From: CAIQJJ01 sp964606085
GTDB lineage: Bacteria; Chloroflexota; Anaerolineae; Anaerolineales; UBA4823
NCBI GenBank assembly: GCA_964606085.1
Contig: CAZSFD010000007.1
Span: 34,619 to 98,618, forward strand
DNA length: 64,000 nt
Direction: 5' to 3'
Under the pieces are notes generated by a model. It did no database searches. It saw only the letters and a list, made by a program, of their open reading frames with translations, and was not told the origin of the DNA. Positions 23,878 to 33,355 of this stretch are shown piece after piece. How positions within the stretch are numbered: position 1 is the stretch's first letter; the number at the start of each line of letters is the position of its first letter. Position numbers and translations under genes: made by a program.

Positions 23878-25819
23878 GCAATGACTCCGTTTCAGGCAGA
23901 TTCTTGCTGATGCCTGGCAAGATGATCGTGAACGTTGTCCCCTGCCCCAATTCGCTTGCTACCTCGATGCGCCCGTGGTGATTGGCGATGATGCCGTAGC
24001 TCATCGAAAGCCCCAGGCCAGTTCCCTGGCCTTCGGGCTTGGTGGTAAAGAAGGGGTCGAAAATGCGCTGGAGGTTTTCTGGCGCAATGCCACTGCCGCT
24101 GTCCTGAATGGACAGAGCTACCTGCCCGTCGGCCTGGTTCAGGCCCACCAACAGGCTGCCGCGTTCGGGCATGGCTTGAATGGCGTTGTGAATCATGTTG
24201 ATCAACACCTGTTCAATTTGCTGCGAGTCATAATTGACCATCACCGGGCTGTCGGGCAGTTCTTTCGTCACGCGGATATAGGCTTTGCGCAGCAGGTAAT
24301 CGGTCAGGCGCAGTGAGGCTTCGATGGTCTCGCGTAAATCGTGCGGCTGCATCTCGGAGGCAGATTGGCGGGCAAATTTGAGCAGGTCGCCGACGATGCG
24401 GCTGGCCTTTTCGGCGCTCTCGCGGATCACGCGCAGTTCTTTGCGCGTTTCTTCGGGGTCGCTCAGGTCTTCTTCGAGCAGTTCGGCCAGGCCCTTGATC
24501 ACCGCCAGCGGGTTTTTGACATCGTGAACGATGCCGGCGGTCAGTTGCCCCACGGCAGCCAGCTTTTCAGATTGGACAAGCTGTAACTGGGTGGCTTGCA
24601 GCCGGGCATTGGCCTCGGCCAGTTGGCGGTTGCGCTGCACGGCTTCCTGATACAGGCGTTCGGCTTCGGCGGTGCGCAGGCGCAAATGCTCGGTCATCAC
24701 GTCGAAAGCATCAGCCAGGTCGCCGATCTCATCGGAACGTTGGATGCCCATGCGCTGGTCGAGATCGCCCGCGGCGACCGCCTGCGACATGGAGCGCAGC
24801 CGCAAAATAGGCCGGGCGATATGCTGTGAAATGCCAAAGCCCACCAAAATCACCCCCAGGGTAGCGGCGGTGAAAATAAGCGTGAACAGCAGGCGGTTGG
24901 TGGTGTCGCTGGAAACGAGAAAATTGCTCGAAAAAATCACACCCAACCACCCCATCTGCTCGCCGCGCAGCATCCAGGGGACGTACATCACCTGGTAGGG
25001 GCGGCCATACAGGCTGACATCCATGGCGGTGGCGTTTTGCGCATCGGCCTGGGCCGCCAGGCTGCTCAAAGCCGGGGCGATTTCCGCCGGCTGCGGCAGG
25101 GTGGTTGCCAGCAGGGTCGCGCCGGGCAGGTCGAACAGGCCAATCGCCGCGTGCGATTGTTCTTCCAGTTCAAGCGCCAGGGTCTCCAGCAGTGTGCCGA
25201 TCATCATCGCGCCGACCCGTTCTTCATCTGGCCCAATGACAGCCACCGAGGTGACAAAGGCCGGGCCATAGGCGGTATCGAGTAACCCGGTAAATTTATC
25301 GCCCGTGGCGTCTGGCGGCTGCGACAAGGCTTGCTGAATGACCGCCACGGCAGAAAAATCATATCCTTGCGCCAGCAGATATTGTTCGGTTTGCGGGTCG
25401 CGCCCCCAGGTGACGATCTCTCGCCCCTGGCGGTCTACCACGGTCACCAGGTCGGGGCGGGCATTGAGGACGAGGGGTTTGAGCAGGGTATCCAGTTGGG
25501 CGAAATCCGCCGCCTGTACGGCTTCGGCAACACCCAGGGTGTTGGCTAAGGCACGCAAATTTTCGAGGTGCGCGCGCTCACGCCGCCGCACACCATCGGT
25601 CGCCACTTCACTGGCTTGTTTCACCTGGTTTTCGAAGCGTTCGCGAATGCTCCCGGCCACCAGGCGCGTTACCACAAACGTACCGAGGGCGGCAATGAAC
25701 AGGGTCAACAGCACGTAAGGCACGATCAGCTTGCTTTGCAAACGCCAAAAACGCTGCCAGCGAGAAGAAGCTTCGACCGCCGGCGCTGTTGAAGTGGATG
25801 CGGTGCGGGTTTGATTCAT
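23870..25819 (-). CDS. transmembrane sensor histidine kinase (Cache-HAMP-HisKA-HATPase)
   Basis: A 649-residue sensor. TM1 near residues 28-52 (LIVPYVLLTLFIAALGTFVV) and TM2 near 300-322 flank an extracytoplasmic region of about 250 residues that looks like a double Cache ligand-binding domain. A HAMP domain, a coiled linker, HisKA with the phosphorylatable His in GIVHDVKNPLA, and a complete HATPase (NMIHNAIQAM, GSGIAPENL, GTGLGLSMSYG) follow. The probable partner is the overlapping receiver protein. The ATG at 25817-25819 is preferred over a GTG four codons earlier. The signal sensed is unknown. Confidence 0.9.
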   Translation of the reverse strand: MNQTRTASTSTAPAVEASSRWQRFWRLQSKLIVPYVLLTLFIAALGTFVVTRLVAGSIRERFENQVKQASEVATDGVRRRERAHLENLRALANTLGVAEAVQAADFAQLDTLLKPLVLNARPDLVTVVDRQGREIVTWGRDPQTEQYLLAQGYDFSAVAVIQQALSQPPDATGDKFTGLLDTAYGPAFVTSVAVIGPDEERVGAMMIGTLLETLALELEEQSHAAIGLFDLPGATLLATTLPQPAEIAPALSSLAAQADAQNATAMDVSLYGRPYQVMYVPWMLRGEQMGWLGVIFSSNFLVSSDTTNRLLFTLIFTAATLGVILVGFGISQHIARPILRLRSMSQAVAAGDLDQRMGIQRSDEIGDLADAFDVMTEHLRLRTAEAERLYQEAVQRNRQLAEANARLQATQLQLVQSEKLAAVGQLTAGIVHDVKNPLAVIKGLAELLEEDLSDPEETRKELRVIRESAEKASRIVGDLLKFARQSASEMQPHDLRETIEASLRLTDYLLRKAYIRVTKELPDSPVMVNYDSQQIEQVLINMIHNAIQAMPERGSLLVGLNQADGQVALSIQDSGSGIAPENLQRIFDPFFTTKPEGQGTGLGLSMSYGIIANHHGRIEVASELGQGTTFTIILPGISKNLPETESLHG

Positions 25820-26007
25820 GGTATGTGGCACGACAACAATAAAAAGGGATGTTTCATCCCAAATCCCGGTTCAACACATATCCTCCCCATGATCAGGAGT
25901 GCATTTGTATTATACTTCACTTGTTTTTGCCAATTCCGTATGTTTTTGAAAGGACATTGCAAAAACGTTGTACTTCGCATCATTCCTTGCCAGGATGGAG
26001 TTTCACG

Positions 26008-26646
26008 ATGAGCAAACATCTGGTGTTGGTTGCCGGGAACATCGGCGCTGGAAAAACTTCGCTGACCGAACGCATTGGCGCTCGCCTGGGCTGGCAATCG
26101 GCTTACGAATCAGTGGCCGATAATCCCTACCTGGGTGATTTTTACACCGATATGCGCGCCTGGTCGTTTCATCTGCAGGTCTTCTTCTTGGGCCATCGCG
26201 CCCGGCAATATCTCGAATTGGTAGATGCGGCGCGCTCGGCCATCCTCGACCGCTCTATTTATGAAGATGCCCACATCTTCGCCCGCGCCCTGCATCACCT
26301 GGGCAACCTGAGCGAACGCGATTACCACGCCTACCGCCGGGTGTTCGACCTGGTAGTGGAAAAGCTGCCCCCGCCCGACCTGCTCATTTACCTCAAGGCC
26401 CCCGTGCCGGTGCTGCTGCAACGCATTCAGCAACGCGGGCGCAGCATCGAGAGTGGCATCGGTGCCGATTATCTGACACTGCTCGACAGTTTTTATGAAG
26501 AATGGCTGGCCGGGTTCGATAGCTGCCCCGTGCTGACCATTCGCTCAGATGACCTCGATTTCGTCAACCAGGCCAGGCATCTCGATGTTGTGGTCGAACG
26601 CATCCACGACCGCCTGGCTGGACGTGAAGACCTGGTATTTCAATAA
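26008..26646 (+). CDS. deoxynucleoside kinase
   Basis: A 212-residue P-loop kinase of the deoxyguanosine/deoxyadenosine kinase family. VLVAGNIGAGKTSL is the Walker A motif, ESVADNPYLGDFY binds the base, and AILDRSIYEDAHIFAR holds the DRS catalytic/base-recognition motif. LRQRG-type lid sequence appears as RIQQRGRSIE. It phosphorylates salvaged deoxynucleosides with ATP. The ATG at 26008 has GGATGGAG at good spacing; the open frame upstream is not homologous. A TATACT box lies near 25912. The next gene starts 21 nt downstream. Confidence 0.9.
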   Translation: MSKHLVLVAGNIGAGKTSLTERIGARLGWQSAYESVADNPYLGDFYTDMRAWSFHLQVFFLGHRARQYLELVDAARSAILDRSIYEDAHIFARALHHLGNLSERDYHAYRRVFDLVVEKLPPPDLLIYLKAPVPVLLQRIQQRGRSIESGIGADYLTLLDSFYEEWLAGFDSCPVLTIRSDDLDFVNQARHLDVVVERIHDRLAGREDLVFQ

Positions 26647-26667
26647 TCAAGTAGACAAGGAGACATC

Positions 26668-27825
26668 ATGCAATACAAACCATACGGACAAACCGGCTTT
26701 CTGGCTTCGAACCTGGGCTTTGGCGCGATGCGGCTGCCCGGCAACGAGGGGCAAACCGACCCCGAACTGGCTGCTCCCATTTTGCAGCGCGGCCTCGATT
26801 TGGGCATCAACTACATTGATACGGCCCATGTCTATGGCAAAGGCTTCAACGAAGTGGCCGTGGGCCGTGCTATCCAGGGTTACGAACGCAGCAAGCTCTT
26901 CATCGTCACCAAAATCCCCGCCGGTTCTGAAGAAGAGGCCCAGGCCGACACCTGGCGTAAAAAGCTCGACCTGAGCCTGGAACGCCTCGGCACACACATT
27001 GACCTGATCCTGTTCCACGGGCTGCGCTGGAATGTCTTCGAGAGCTTGTTTGCCCGCAAAGATATGGCCCTGGCTGCCGCCCGCCAGGCGCAGGCCGAAG
27101 GGCTGGTGAAGCACATCGGCTTTTCGTCCCACGATACCGAAGATAACATCATTCAATTGATAGATAGCGGTGAATTTGCTGGCGTACTGATGCAATACAA
27201 CTACCTCGACCGCCACAACGAACCAGCTATCGCCCGCGCCGCCGAAAAGGGCCTGGGCGTGACGATTATGGGGCCGGTCGCGGGTGGCCGCCTGGCGCTG
27301 CCCGATGGCCTGCTGGTGGATAGCGATGGGATGCTCGAAATGAAGACCCCCGAAGTGGCTCTGCGCTTCGTCTGGAGCAACCCGGCCGTCAACATTGCCC
27401 TTTCGGGCATGAACACGCTCGAAATGGTGGAAGAAAATGTGGCCTCGGCCAACCGCGTGGGCGGTCTGGATGATCAAGAGACCGCCGCCGTGCTGTCGCT
27501 GATGGAACGCAATCAAAAGCTGGCCGACCTGTATTGCACCGGCTGCGAGTATTGTATGCCCTGCCCCAACGAGGTCAATATCGCCGAAAACTTCCGCTAT
27601 ATGAACTGGTATAAAGTATGGGGCATGGAGCAGCAGGCCCGCGAAGCCTACGAACGACTTGGCAGCGATAAAGCCTGGGGGCCCTGGTACCCCGGCGGCA
27701 AGATCAGCGGTCTGAAAGCCGATGCCTGCACCGAATGCGGCGAATGCCTGTCGAAATGCCCGCAAGACATTCCCATTCCAGACCAATTGCGCGAGGTTGT
27801 TGAAACCCTCGGCGCGGCACAGTAA
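26668..27825 (+). CDS. aldo/keto reductase with C-terminal 4Fe-4S ferredoxin domain
   Basis: A 385-residue two-domain protein. Residues 1-285 form an aldo/keto reductase barrel: YIDTAHVYGKG with the catalytic Asp and Tyr, a Lys in FIVTKIP, and H in ILFHGLRW. Residues about 290-385 hold eight Cys in two clusters, CTGCEYCMPCP and CTECGECLSKCP, suitable for two 4Fe-4S centres. Such fusions are widespread in anaerobes, and the natural substrate is not established. A strong Shine-Dalgarno (AAGGAGA) precedes the ATG. An anaerobic or microaerobic lifestyle would fit. Confidence 0.9.
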   Translation: MQYKPYGQTGFLASNLGFGAMRLPGNEGQTDPELAAPILQRGLDLGINYIDTAHVYGKGFNEVAVGRAIQGYERSKLFIVTKIPAGSEEEAQADTWRKKLDLSLERLGTHIDLILFHGLRWNVFESLFARKDMALAAARQAQAEGLVKHIGFSSHDTEDNIIQLIDSGEFAGVLMQYNYLDRHNEPAIARAAEKGLGVTIMGPVAGGRLALPDGLLVDSDGMLEMKTPEVALRFVWSNPAVNIALSGMNTLEMVEENVASANRVGGLDDQETAAVLSLMERNQKLADLYCTGCEYCMPCPNEVNIAENFRYMNWYKVWGMEQQAREAYERLGSDKAWGPWYPGGKISGLKADACTECGECLSKCPQDIPIPDQLREVVETLGAAQ

Positions 27826-27843
27826 TGGATGAAAATTGGGTGA

Positions 27844-27852
27844 TGGTATACT
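27844..27852 (+). promoter_or_regulatory. extended -10 promoter for the lipoprotein gene
   Basis: TGGTATACT (TGn plus TATACT) starts 19 nt after the reductase stop and about 30 nt before the Shine-Dalgarno-bearing ATG at 27885. Confidence 0.5.
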
Positions 27853-27884
27853 CGCCCCACCCGAAACCCTTTGGAGAAGAATTC

Positions 27885-28577
27885 ATGAAGACAATCACCA
27901 TCCGCACCCTATCAATCCTGCTGGGGCTGATCGTCCTGGCGCAACTGGCCGCCTGCGGCGGGCAGCCTGCGGCAGGCGCTATCGAAACAGCCGTAGCGGG
28001 CACCATCGCCGCCATGCCCGCTGGCGACGCCACGCAGATCATCGAGGTCACCAAAGTCAAAGAAGTGACGCGCATCAGCGTCATCCAATTGACAGCTACA
28101 CCCCGCCCGACGGCCACGCCCACCCAGCCGCCCACCGCCACCCCACCGGCAACCGCCACCCTCACCGCCACGCCGCGCCCGTCCCTGCCCGGCGAGCCGA
28201 CCGCCATCGTCACCGTTTCACCCAGCGGCGACTTGAACCTGACCCTGAATCAACTGCTCAGCCAATACAAAGCCATGACCGACCTGCAAAAGCAGGACTA
28301 CATCACCACTTTGCCGGGCAAGCTGGTCTCCTGGACCGCCGAGGTGGATAACGTAACCACCGACGGCCTGGTGGAACTGAAAAACCTGTTCTCGGGCGGC
28401 AGCGTCATCTTGATCGGCGTGCCTGCCGAAACCGCTCTCGAACTCGACCGCAAGATGCTGGTAGATTTCAAGGGCATGATCCAGGGCATGTCGGGCAAGA
28501 TCAGCCCCGAAATTATCGTGGTAGATGTGACCATTTTGCGTGCCTACAACCTGCCAACGGCCACACCCACACCCTGA
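27885..28577 (+). CDS. lipoprotein with Thr/Pro linker and small beta domain
   Basis: A 230-residue exported lipoprotein with lipobox LAAC near residue 23. A short mature N-terminus, a Thr/Pro/Ala-rich linker (about 75-105) and a C-terminal domain of about 120 residues follow. The domain (LLSQYKAMTDLQKQDYITT, then LVSWTAEVDNV and KMLVDFKGMIQGMSGK) looks like an OB-fold of the tRNA_anti-like type found in exported proteins. Its function is unknown. The ATG at 27885 is fixed by GGAG at good spacing; an upstream in-frame ATG at 27825 would abolish the signal peptide. Confidence 0.75.
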   Translation: MKTITIRTLSILLGLIVLAQLAACGGQPAAGAIETAVAGTIAAMPAGDATQIIEVTKVKEVTRISVIQLTATPRPTATPTQPPTATPPATATLTATPRPSLPGEPTAIVTVSPSGDLNLTLNQLLSQYKAMTDLQKQDYITTLPGKLVSWTAEVDNVTTDGLVELKNLFSGGSVILIGVPAETALELDRKMLVDFKGMIQGMSGKISPEIIVVDVTILRAYNLPTATPTP

Positions 28578-28756
28578 TCAATGCGCTTTCTATCACGCGC
28601 GATTCACCGAAACAACAAGACTGTAAGCAAGCGCATCCACATCTCCCAATCAGGAAAAATTATGGTAGACTTGGTGCGGCATAAGAGATAAACTCGGATA
28701 ATTTCATCGTTAATCCCCCCTGCACACTTCCAAAACAACTTTACACAGGCAAACCT

Positions 28757-29131
28757 ATGGCTAAATCACGCACTGAAATCATGGTAGAACGCTTGCGCGC
28801 AATGCAGGCCGCATCACCCGATATTGAAGCATCCGCCGTCGTCTCGGTAGATGGCCTGATTATGGCCTCAGCCTTGCCCGCCGAGGTTGAAGAAGATCGC
28901 GTATCGGCCATGTCGGCGGCCATGTTGAGCCTCGGTGAACGCATCTCGATGGAACTGGGACGGGGTGCGCTGGAACAGGTGTACATTCGCGGCAACAATG
29001 GCTTTGTCATTCTCTCAGCCGTTGGGCAAGAAGCCGTGCTGACGGTGCTGGCGCGTGAACAGGCCAAATTGGGGTTGATCTTCCTGGAGATGCGCCGGGC
29101 CGCCGAAGACCTGGCACGCGTGGTGGGATAA
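28757..29131 (+). CDS. roadblock/LC7 domain protein
   Basis: A 124-residue single-domain protein of the roadblock/LC7 (MglB-like) family: VERLRAMQAASPDIEASAVV, SVDGLIMASAL and the C-terminal LIFLEMRRAAEDLARV pattern. Such proteins dimerise and often regulate a small Ras-like GTPase that controls polarity or motility. No MglA-like GTPase gene is adjacent. The upstream 180 nt show no clear terminator or consensus promoter. The gene sits before pyrG, separated by a leader hairpin. Confidence 0.88.
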   Translation: MAKSRTEIMVERLRAMQAASPDIEASAVVSVDGLIMASALPAEVEEDRVSAMSAAMLSLGERISMELGRGALEQVYIRGNNGFVILSAVGQEAVLTVLAREQAKLGLIFLEMRRAAEDLARVVG

Positions 29132-29173
29132 AACGACACCCAATTTGAACATCAAAACAAACAACCAACCATC

Positions 29174-29222
29174 GTGGGGAGGCCGCTCTGTCAGCCTCCC
29201 CACTTCCTTTATTTTTGGAGGC
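29174..29222 (+). promoter_or_regulatory. pyrG leader hairpin with possible Shine-Dalgarno switch
   Basis: GTGGGGAGGC (29174-29183) pairs perfectly with GCCTCCCCAC (29194-29203), followed by TTCCTTTATTTTT, a terminator-like arrangement. The T-run leads straight into GGAGGC (29217-29222), the pyrG Shine-Dalgarno. GCCTCC of the 3' arm is also complementary to that GGAGGC, so opening the hairpin could hide the ribosome-binding site. It may terminate the roadblock transcript or regulate pyrG. Confidence 0.6.
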
Positions 29223-29226
29223 AGGA

Positions 29227-30846
29227 TTGGATACGAAGTATATTTTTTTCACCGGCGGCGTGGTCAGTTCCGTGGGCAAAGGGGTTACTGCGGCAGCTTT
29301 GGGCCAGTTGCTCAAGGCACGCGGCATTCCGGTGGCGATCCAGAAACTTGATCCCTATTTGAATGTTGACCCTGGCACGATGAGCCCCTATCAGCATGGC
29401 GAAGTGTACGTCCTCGACGATGGCGCGGAAACCGACCTCGACCTGGGGCATTACGAGCGTTTCATTGATACCAGCCTCAACCGTGTCTGCAATATCACCA
29501 CCGGGCAGGTCTACAACGAAGTGATCGCCAAAGAGCGGCGGGGAGATTTCCTGGGGGGTACGATCCAGGTCATTCCGCACATCACCAATGAGATCAAACG
29601 CCGCATCGGGCTGGTGGCCAAGACCACCGGGGCCGAGGTAGTGCTGGTGGAGGTGGGCGGCACGGTGGGCGACATCGAATCGCTGCCTTTCCTCGAAGCG
29701 CTGCGCCAGATGCGCTCTGACGCCGGCCCCGGCAACACCCTGTACATCCATGTCACCTGGCTGCCGCATATCGGCGCGACCAACGAACTGAAGACCAAGC
29801 CCACGCAGCATTCGGTGCGTGAATTGCGCTCGATTGGCATTTCGCCCAATGTGATCGTGGCGCGCTCCGATCACCCCGTTACCGAGGAGATGCGTGAGAA
29901 GATCGCCCTGTTTTGCGATGTGGAAAAGCGCGCCGTGATCCCCATGGTCACGACCGATGTGCTGTACGAAGTGCCGCTGCTGCTTGAACGCATCGGCATT
30001 GGTGATTATTTGATGAGCCGCCTCGGTTTACAGGCGCGCAGCGAACCCAATTGGAGCGGTTGGGAGCAATTGGTAACTGCCGAACGCAGCGAACGGCCAC
30101 AGGTGCGCGTGGCCCTGGTGGGGAAATATGTGGAATTACACGACGCCTACATGAGCGTGCGCGAGGCGCTTCATCATGCCGGGCTATCGCAAGGCGTCAA
30201 AGTCGAAATTAATTGGGTGCATTCGGTGGAATTAGAAAAAGGCAAGGGCTGGGAGGCCGTGCGCGCCGCCGATGGCATTTTGGTGCCAGGCGGGTTTGGC
30301 AGCCGCGGCATCGAGGGCAAGATCATGGCAGCCCGCTACGCCCGCGAACATCAGATTCCCTACCTGGGGCTGTGCCTGGGGATGCAACTGATGGTGACCG
30401 AATTTGCCCGCAACGTCCTCGGCTATGAGGATGCCAACTCGTCCGAGTTTGACCCATCCACCTGTTACCCGGTGATTGACCTGATGCCCGATCAGCGCGG
30501 CATCGCCGATATGGGCGGCACGATGCGCCTGGGGTTGTACCCCTGTGCGTTATTGCCGGGCAGCAAAGCCGCCGATGCCTATCAGCAGCCAGAAGTACAC
30601 GAACGCCACCGCCATCGCTTCGAATTCAATAACTCCTTTCGCGAAAGCATGGAAGAACAGGGCATGCGCTTCTCGGGCCTTTCGCCCGATGGCCGCCTGG
30701 TGGAGATCGCCGAATTGACCAACCATCCCTTCATGCTCGCCACCCAATTCCACCCCGAATTTCTCTCCCGCCCCAACCGCCCGCATCCGTTGTTCGTGGC
30801 ATTTGTCAAAGCGGTGAAGGAGAGGGCCGGAACAGGGAGCAAGTAG
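29227..30846 (+). CDS. pyrG: CTP synthase
   Basis: A 539-residue enzyme, the usual length, that makes CTP from UTP with ATP and glutamine. The synthase domain begins MDTKYIFFTGGVVSSVGKG and includes KLDPYLNVDPGTMSP and the HGEVYVLDDGAE stretch. The C-terminal glutaminase domain (from about 295) has the nucleophile Cys in LGLCLGMQ and the catalytic His-Pro-Glu in QFHPEF. The TTG at 29227 is chosen because GGAGG lies 5 nt upstream and homologues start here; a TTG four codons earlier overlaps the Shine-Dalgarno. Confidence 0.97.
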   Translation: MDTKYIFFTGGVVSSVGKGVTAAALGQLLKARGIPVAIQKLDPYLNVDPGTMSPYQHGEVYVLDDGAETDLDLGHYERFIDTSLNRVCNITTGQVYNEVIAKERRGDFLGGTIQVIPHITNEIKRRIGLVAKTTGAEVVLVEVGGTVGDIESLPFLEALRQMRSDAGPGNTLYIHVTWLPHIGATNELKTKPTQHSVRELRSIGISPNVIVARSDHPVTEEMREKIALFCDVEKRAVIPMVTTDVLYEVPLLLERIGIGDYLMSRLGLQARSEPNWSGWEQLVTAERSERPQVRVALVGKYVELHDAYMSVREALHHAGLSQGVKVEINWVHSVELEKGKGWEAVRAADGILVPGGFGSRGIEGKIMAARYAREHQIPYLGLCLGMQLMVTEFARNVLGYEDANSSEFDPSTCYPVIDLMPDQRGIADMGGTMRLGLYPCALLPGSKAADAYQQPEVHERHRHRFEFNNSFRESMEEQGMRFSGLSPDGRLVEIAELTNHPFMLATQFHPEFLSRPNRPHPLFVAFVKAVKERAGTGSK

Positions 30847-31271
30847 CAGGTGGCAAGTAGCAAGGGACAGCGGTTTGCCGCCTGCTCAGGGTGAACGCAT
30901 CTAAATTGAGAGTTGTGGTAGGCCGGAAAGCACCTTGAGCAGGTAATTTTATAGAATCTTATCGAGCCGACAAAAGTAGCGTTGTTCGGCAATAAGAGAG
31001 CGGGCAAACTTGATGGAAAAGAGGGAAATGGAGGGGCTATCCCTCAATGATATTCGAAGGGGAGGGCAGCCTGGCAAACCCTGGCTCTGGTATTTTTCGT
31101 TGGTATGCGCGTTGCCCCGGCAAATGGCGTCGGGCAACACCTCTGGTTTGATTCCTGCCAGCAGGGGTTGAACGCTGGTAAATTCGGTTGGGGCGAGTTC
31201 AAACAAATCGGTAAAATCAGACAAAAATAGGTAAAATAAAAGTACAATTTAGAACCAGGAGCGCGCACAGC
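30847..31271. other. 425-nt gene-free stretch
   Basis: I see no convincing gene. Directly after pyrG, AGCAGGTGGC and GCCGCCTGCT (about 30845-30886) could form a hairpin, with one G-U pair, as a weak terminator. A TACAAT box near 31244 followed by AGGAG before the ATG at 31272 is a possible start region for the DUF2264 gene. A 91-codon minus-strand frame here has no recognisable motifs. Confidence 0.5.
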
Positions 31272-33326
31272 ATGAAAAATGCCTATTCAGTCACCAACCC
31301 AGACCTCACACTCAGCCCCTACACTGGCATGACCAAAGCGCATTACATCGAGTGCGCCCGGCACCTGCTGGAGCGTGCCTTCCAACACGTCCAATCCATC
31401 CATACCCCCTTTGCCTTCCCTGTTGTGCCAGGCAAAGCCTACCCCCAGCCCGACGACCCACCCTGGCGTTGGCGTTCGTTCGAGTTTGAAGCCCTTGAGC
31501 GCACCTTGACTTTGGCCGGGCCGCTGATGCACCTGAACCCCGAAACGGAGATGCGCGGGATCAAGCTGCGCGAATACTATTGCCAACAGATCTACACCGC
31601 CCTGACTCCCGGTCATCCCAACTCACTGCCCATCCCCGGGGATCTGCCCGACGCGACCTATCAATTTACCTGCGAATTTGGCGGCCTGTTCAAGACTCTG
31701 CTGCTGCTGCCGGATATCATCTGGCCCTACTATACCCAGGAGCAGCAAGACGCCATCGCCGTGACCGTCTCCAAGTGGGCGCATCACCGCACCACCCAAA
31801 ACAACTGGCGCATCTTCAATATCATGGCGCTCTCATTCCTCAAGAAAAACGGCTATGCCATTGACGACGAACTGCTCAAAAACCACCTGCTGTGGGTGGT
31901 TTCGTATCACTCCGGCAGCGGCTGGTATCTGGAGCAAACCTACAATTACTACACCATCAGCCTGTTTGTGGTCTATGGCACAATCTGGGCGCGCACATTC
32001 GGCGACCAATACTACCCTGAGATCGCCGCAGCGATTGAGGCCTCGGCCCACCAATTGATGAAGACCTACGCCAATTTCTTCGGGCGCGATGGGTATATCA
32101 ACATGTGGGCACGTAGCATCTGCTACCGCACCTGGATCTCAGGCGGATTCCCGATCTCCTTCATGCTCAAGGGCGAGACCCCGCTGGACCCCGGCCTGGC
32201 GCGGCGACTGTGCTCTGGTTCGATCCTTCAGTTTGTGACCCGCGAAGATTTCTATGAAAACGGCATCCCCAGCCTGGGATTCTACGGTCACCGCGAGTTC
32301 ATCATCCAGAACTATAGTTGCCCGGCCAGCCCGTTCCTGATGTTCCTGCCCTTCCTGTGCCTGGCCCTCCCTGACGATTCGCCATTCTGGACGGCGGTGG
32401 AAAACGAAGGCTTTTGGGAGACCCTGGACGGGCGCGCCCATGTCAATATCCTGGAAGAACCGGGGCTGGCCCTGGTCAACTATGGATCGAGCGGTACATC
32501 CGAGATCATCCCCGGTAAGGTCTATTACGAAGACCACAACTACTCCAAGCTGGCCTTCAACACCCATTTCCCGTGGGAAGACCACAACCCGCAGGGCGGC
32601 ACATCAATGGAGTACAGCTTCCGCAGCCTCGACCCGCGCGACCTGCGCGGCGACGACATCAATTTCTACCTGACCGGCCTGGCGCTCAAGAACGACTCGC
32701 AGAAAAACGCCAGCTACACCACTTCGCAATCTATGCTCTACAACGGCACGCGCGGCGGCGTGATCTACCGCCAGGCGATCATGCGCAAGCCCCCCAACAA
32801 CGGTGTGGGCTATATCATTGACCTGGCTGACATCATCCTGCCCAACGGCATCCTCCGCGTTGACCGCTCGCGCATGGCCTTTGAACATGAGCTGACCCTG
32901 GGCCATTACGGCCTGCCGCACGAGAACGGCGTGGCAGCCGCGGTGCGCCGCTTCGACGGGCCAAACTGCATGGGCATCACTGCCGCCGTCCCAGGCCGCC
33001 AAACCGCCCTGATCGCCTACGGCGGCTGGGACAGGCTGGAGGCGCTGGTACACCGCGGTTACAATGTGGAGGCGGAGGAAAGCACGGTGATCTACGCCCA
33101 TAAACGGCGCATGGATAAAAACCCGCCGATGGAGTTGATGATCACCGCGCTGCTGCACAAAACCAACGACAGCCCGTGGAGCGAAGCAGAGCTTTCCCCC
33201 ATTCAATCGGTGGAAATCAGCGCGATCAATGCGTCGTTCTCGCCGCTCAGCGCACGCATCACCCTGCGCAGCGGTGAAACCTACGAGGTAGATTTTGCCG
33301 GCATAGACGGCAAGAAGGCCAGCTAA
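31272..33326 (+). CDS. DUF2264 protein, possible glycoside hydrolase
   Basis: A 684-residue protein without signal peptide. The N-terminal 400 residues look like an (alpha/alpha)n toroid (FRRxR-type helices, NNWRIFNIMALSFLKKNG, GWYLEQTYNYYTISLFVVYG) and the rest like a beta-sandwich. This matches DUF2264; I recall members being placed in CAZy family GH154 with beta-glucuronidase activity, which should be checked. Neighbouring Gfo/Idh/MocA oxidoreductases support a role in uronate or sugar breakdown inside the cell. AGGAG lies upstream of the ATG. The next gene begins 29 nt after the stop. Confidence 0.7.
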   Translation: MKNAYSVTNPDLTLSPYTGMTKAHYIECARHLLERAFQHVQSIHTPFAFPVVPGKAYPQPDDPPWRWRSFEFEALERTLTLAGPLMHLNPETEMRGIKLREYYCQQIYTALTPGHPNSLPIPGDLPDATYQFTCEFGGLFKTLLLLPDIIWPYYTQEQQDAIAVTVSKWAHHRTTQNNWRIFNIMALSFLKKNGYAIDDELLKNHLLWVVSYHSGSGWYLEQTYNYYTISLFVVYGTIWARTFGDQYYPEIAAAIEASAHQLMKTYANFFGRDGYINMWARSICYRTWISGGFPISFMLKGETPLDPGLARRLCSGSILQFVTREDFYENGIPSLGFYGHREFIIQNYSCPASPFLMFLPFLCLALPDDSPFWTAVENEGFWETLDGRAHVNILEEPGLALVNYGSSGTSEIIPGKVYYEDHNYSKLAFNTHFPWEDHNPQGGTSMEYSFRSLDPRDLRGDDINFYLTGLALKNDSQKNASYTTSQSMLYNGTRGGVIYRQAIMRKPPNNGVGYIIDLADIILPNGILRVDRSRMAFEHELTLGHYGLPHENGVAAAVRRFDGPNCMGITAAVPGRQTALIAYGGWDRLEALVHRGYNVEAEESTVIYAHKRRMDKNPPMELMITALLHKTNDSPWSEAELSPIQSVEISAINASFSPLSARITLRSGETYEVDFAGIDGKKAS

Positions 33327-33355
33327 ATAGATTAGATGAGCGGGATGGAGGCAAA

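Noticed and set aside
30949..31224. 91-codon minus-strand open frame between pyrG and the DUF2264 gene
   Set aside because: No recognisable motif, no ribosome-binding site and base use unlike the flanking genes; probably chance.
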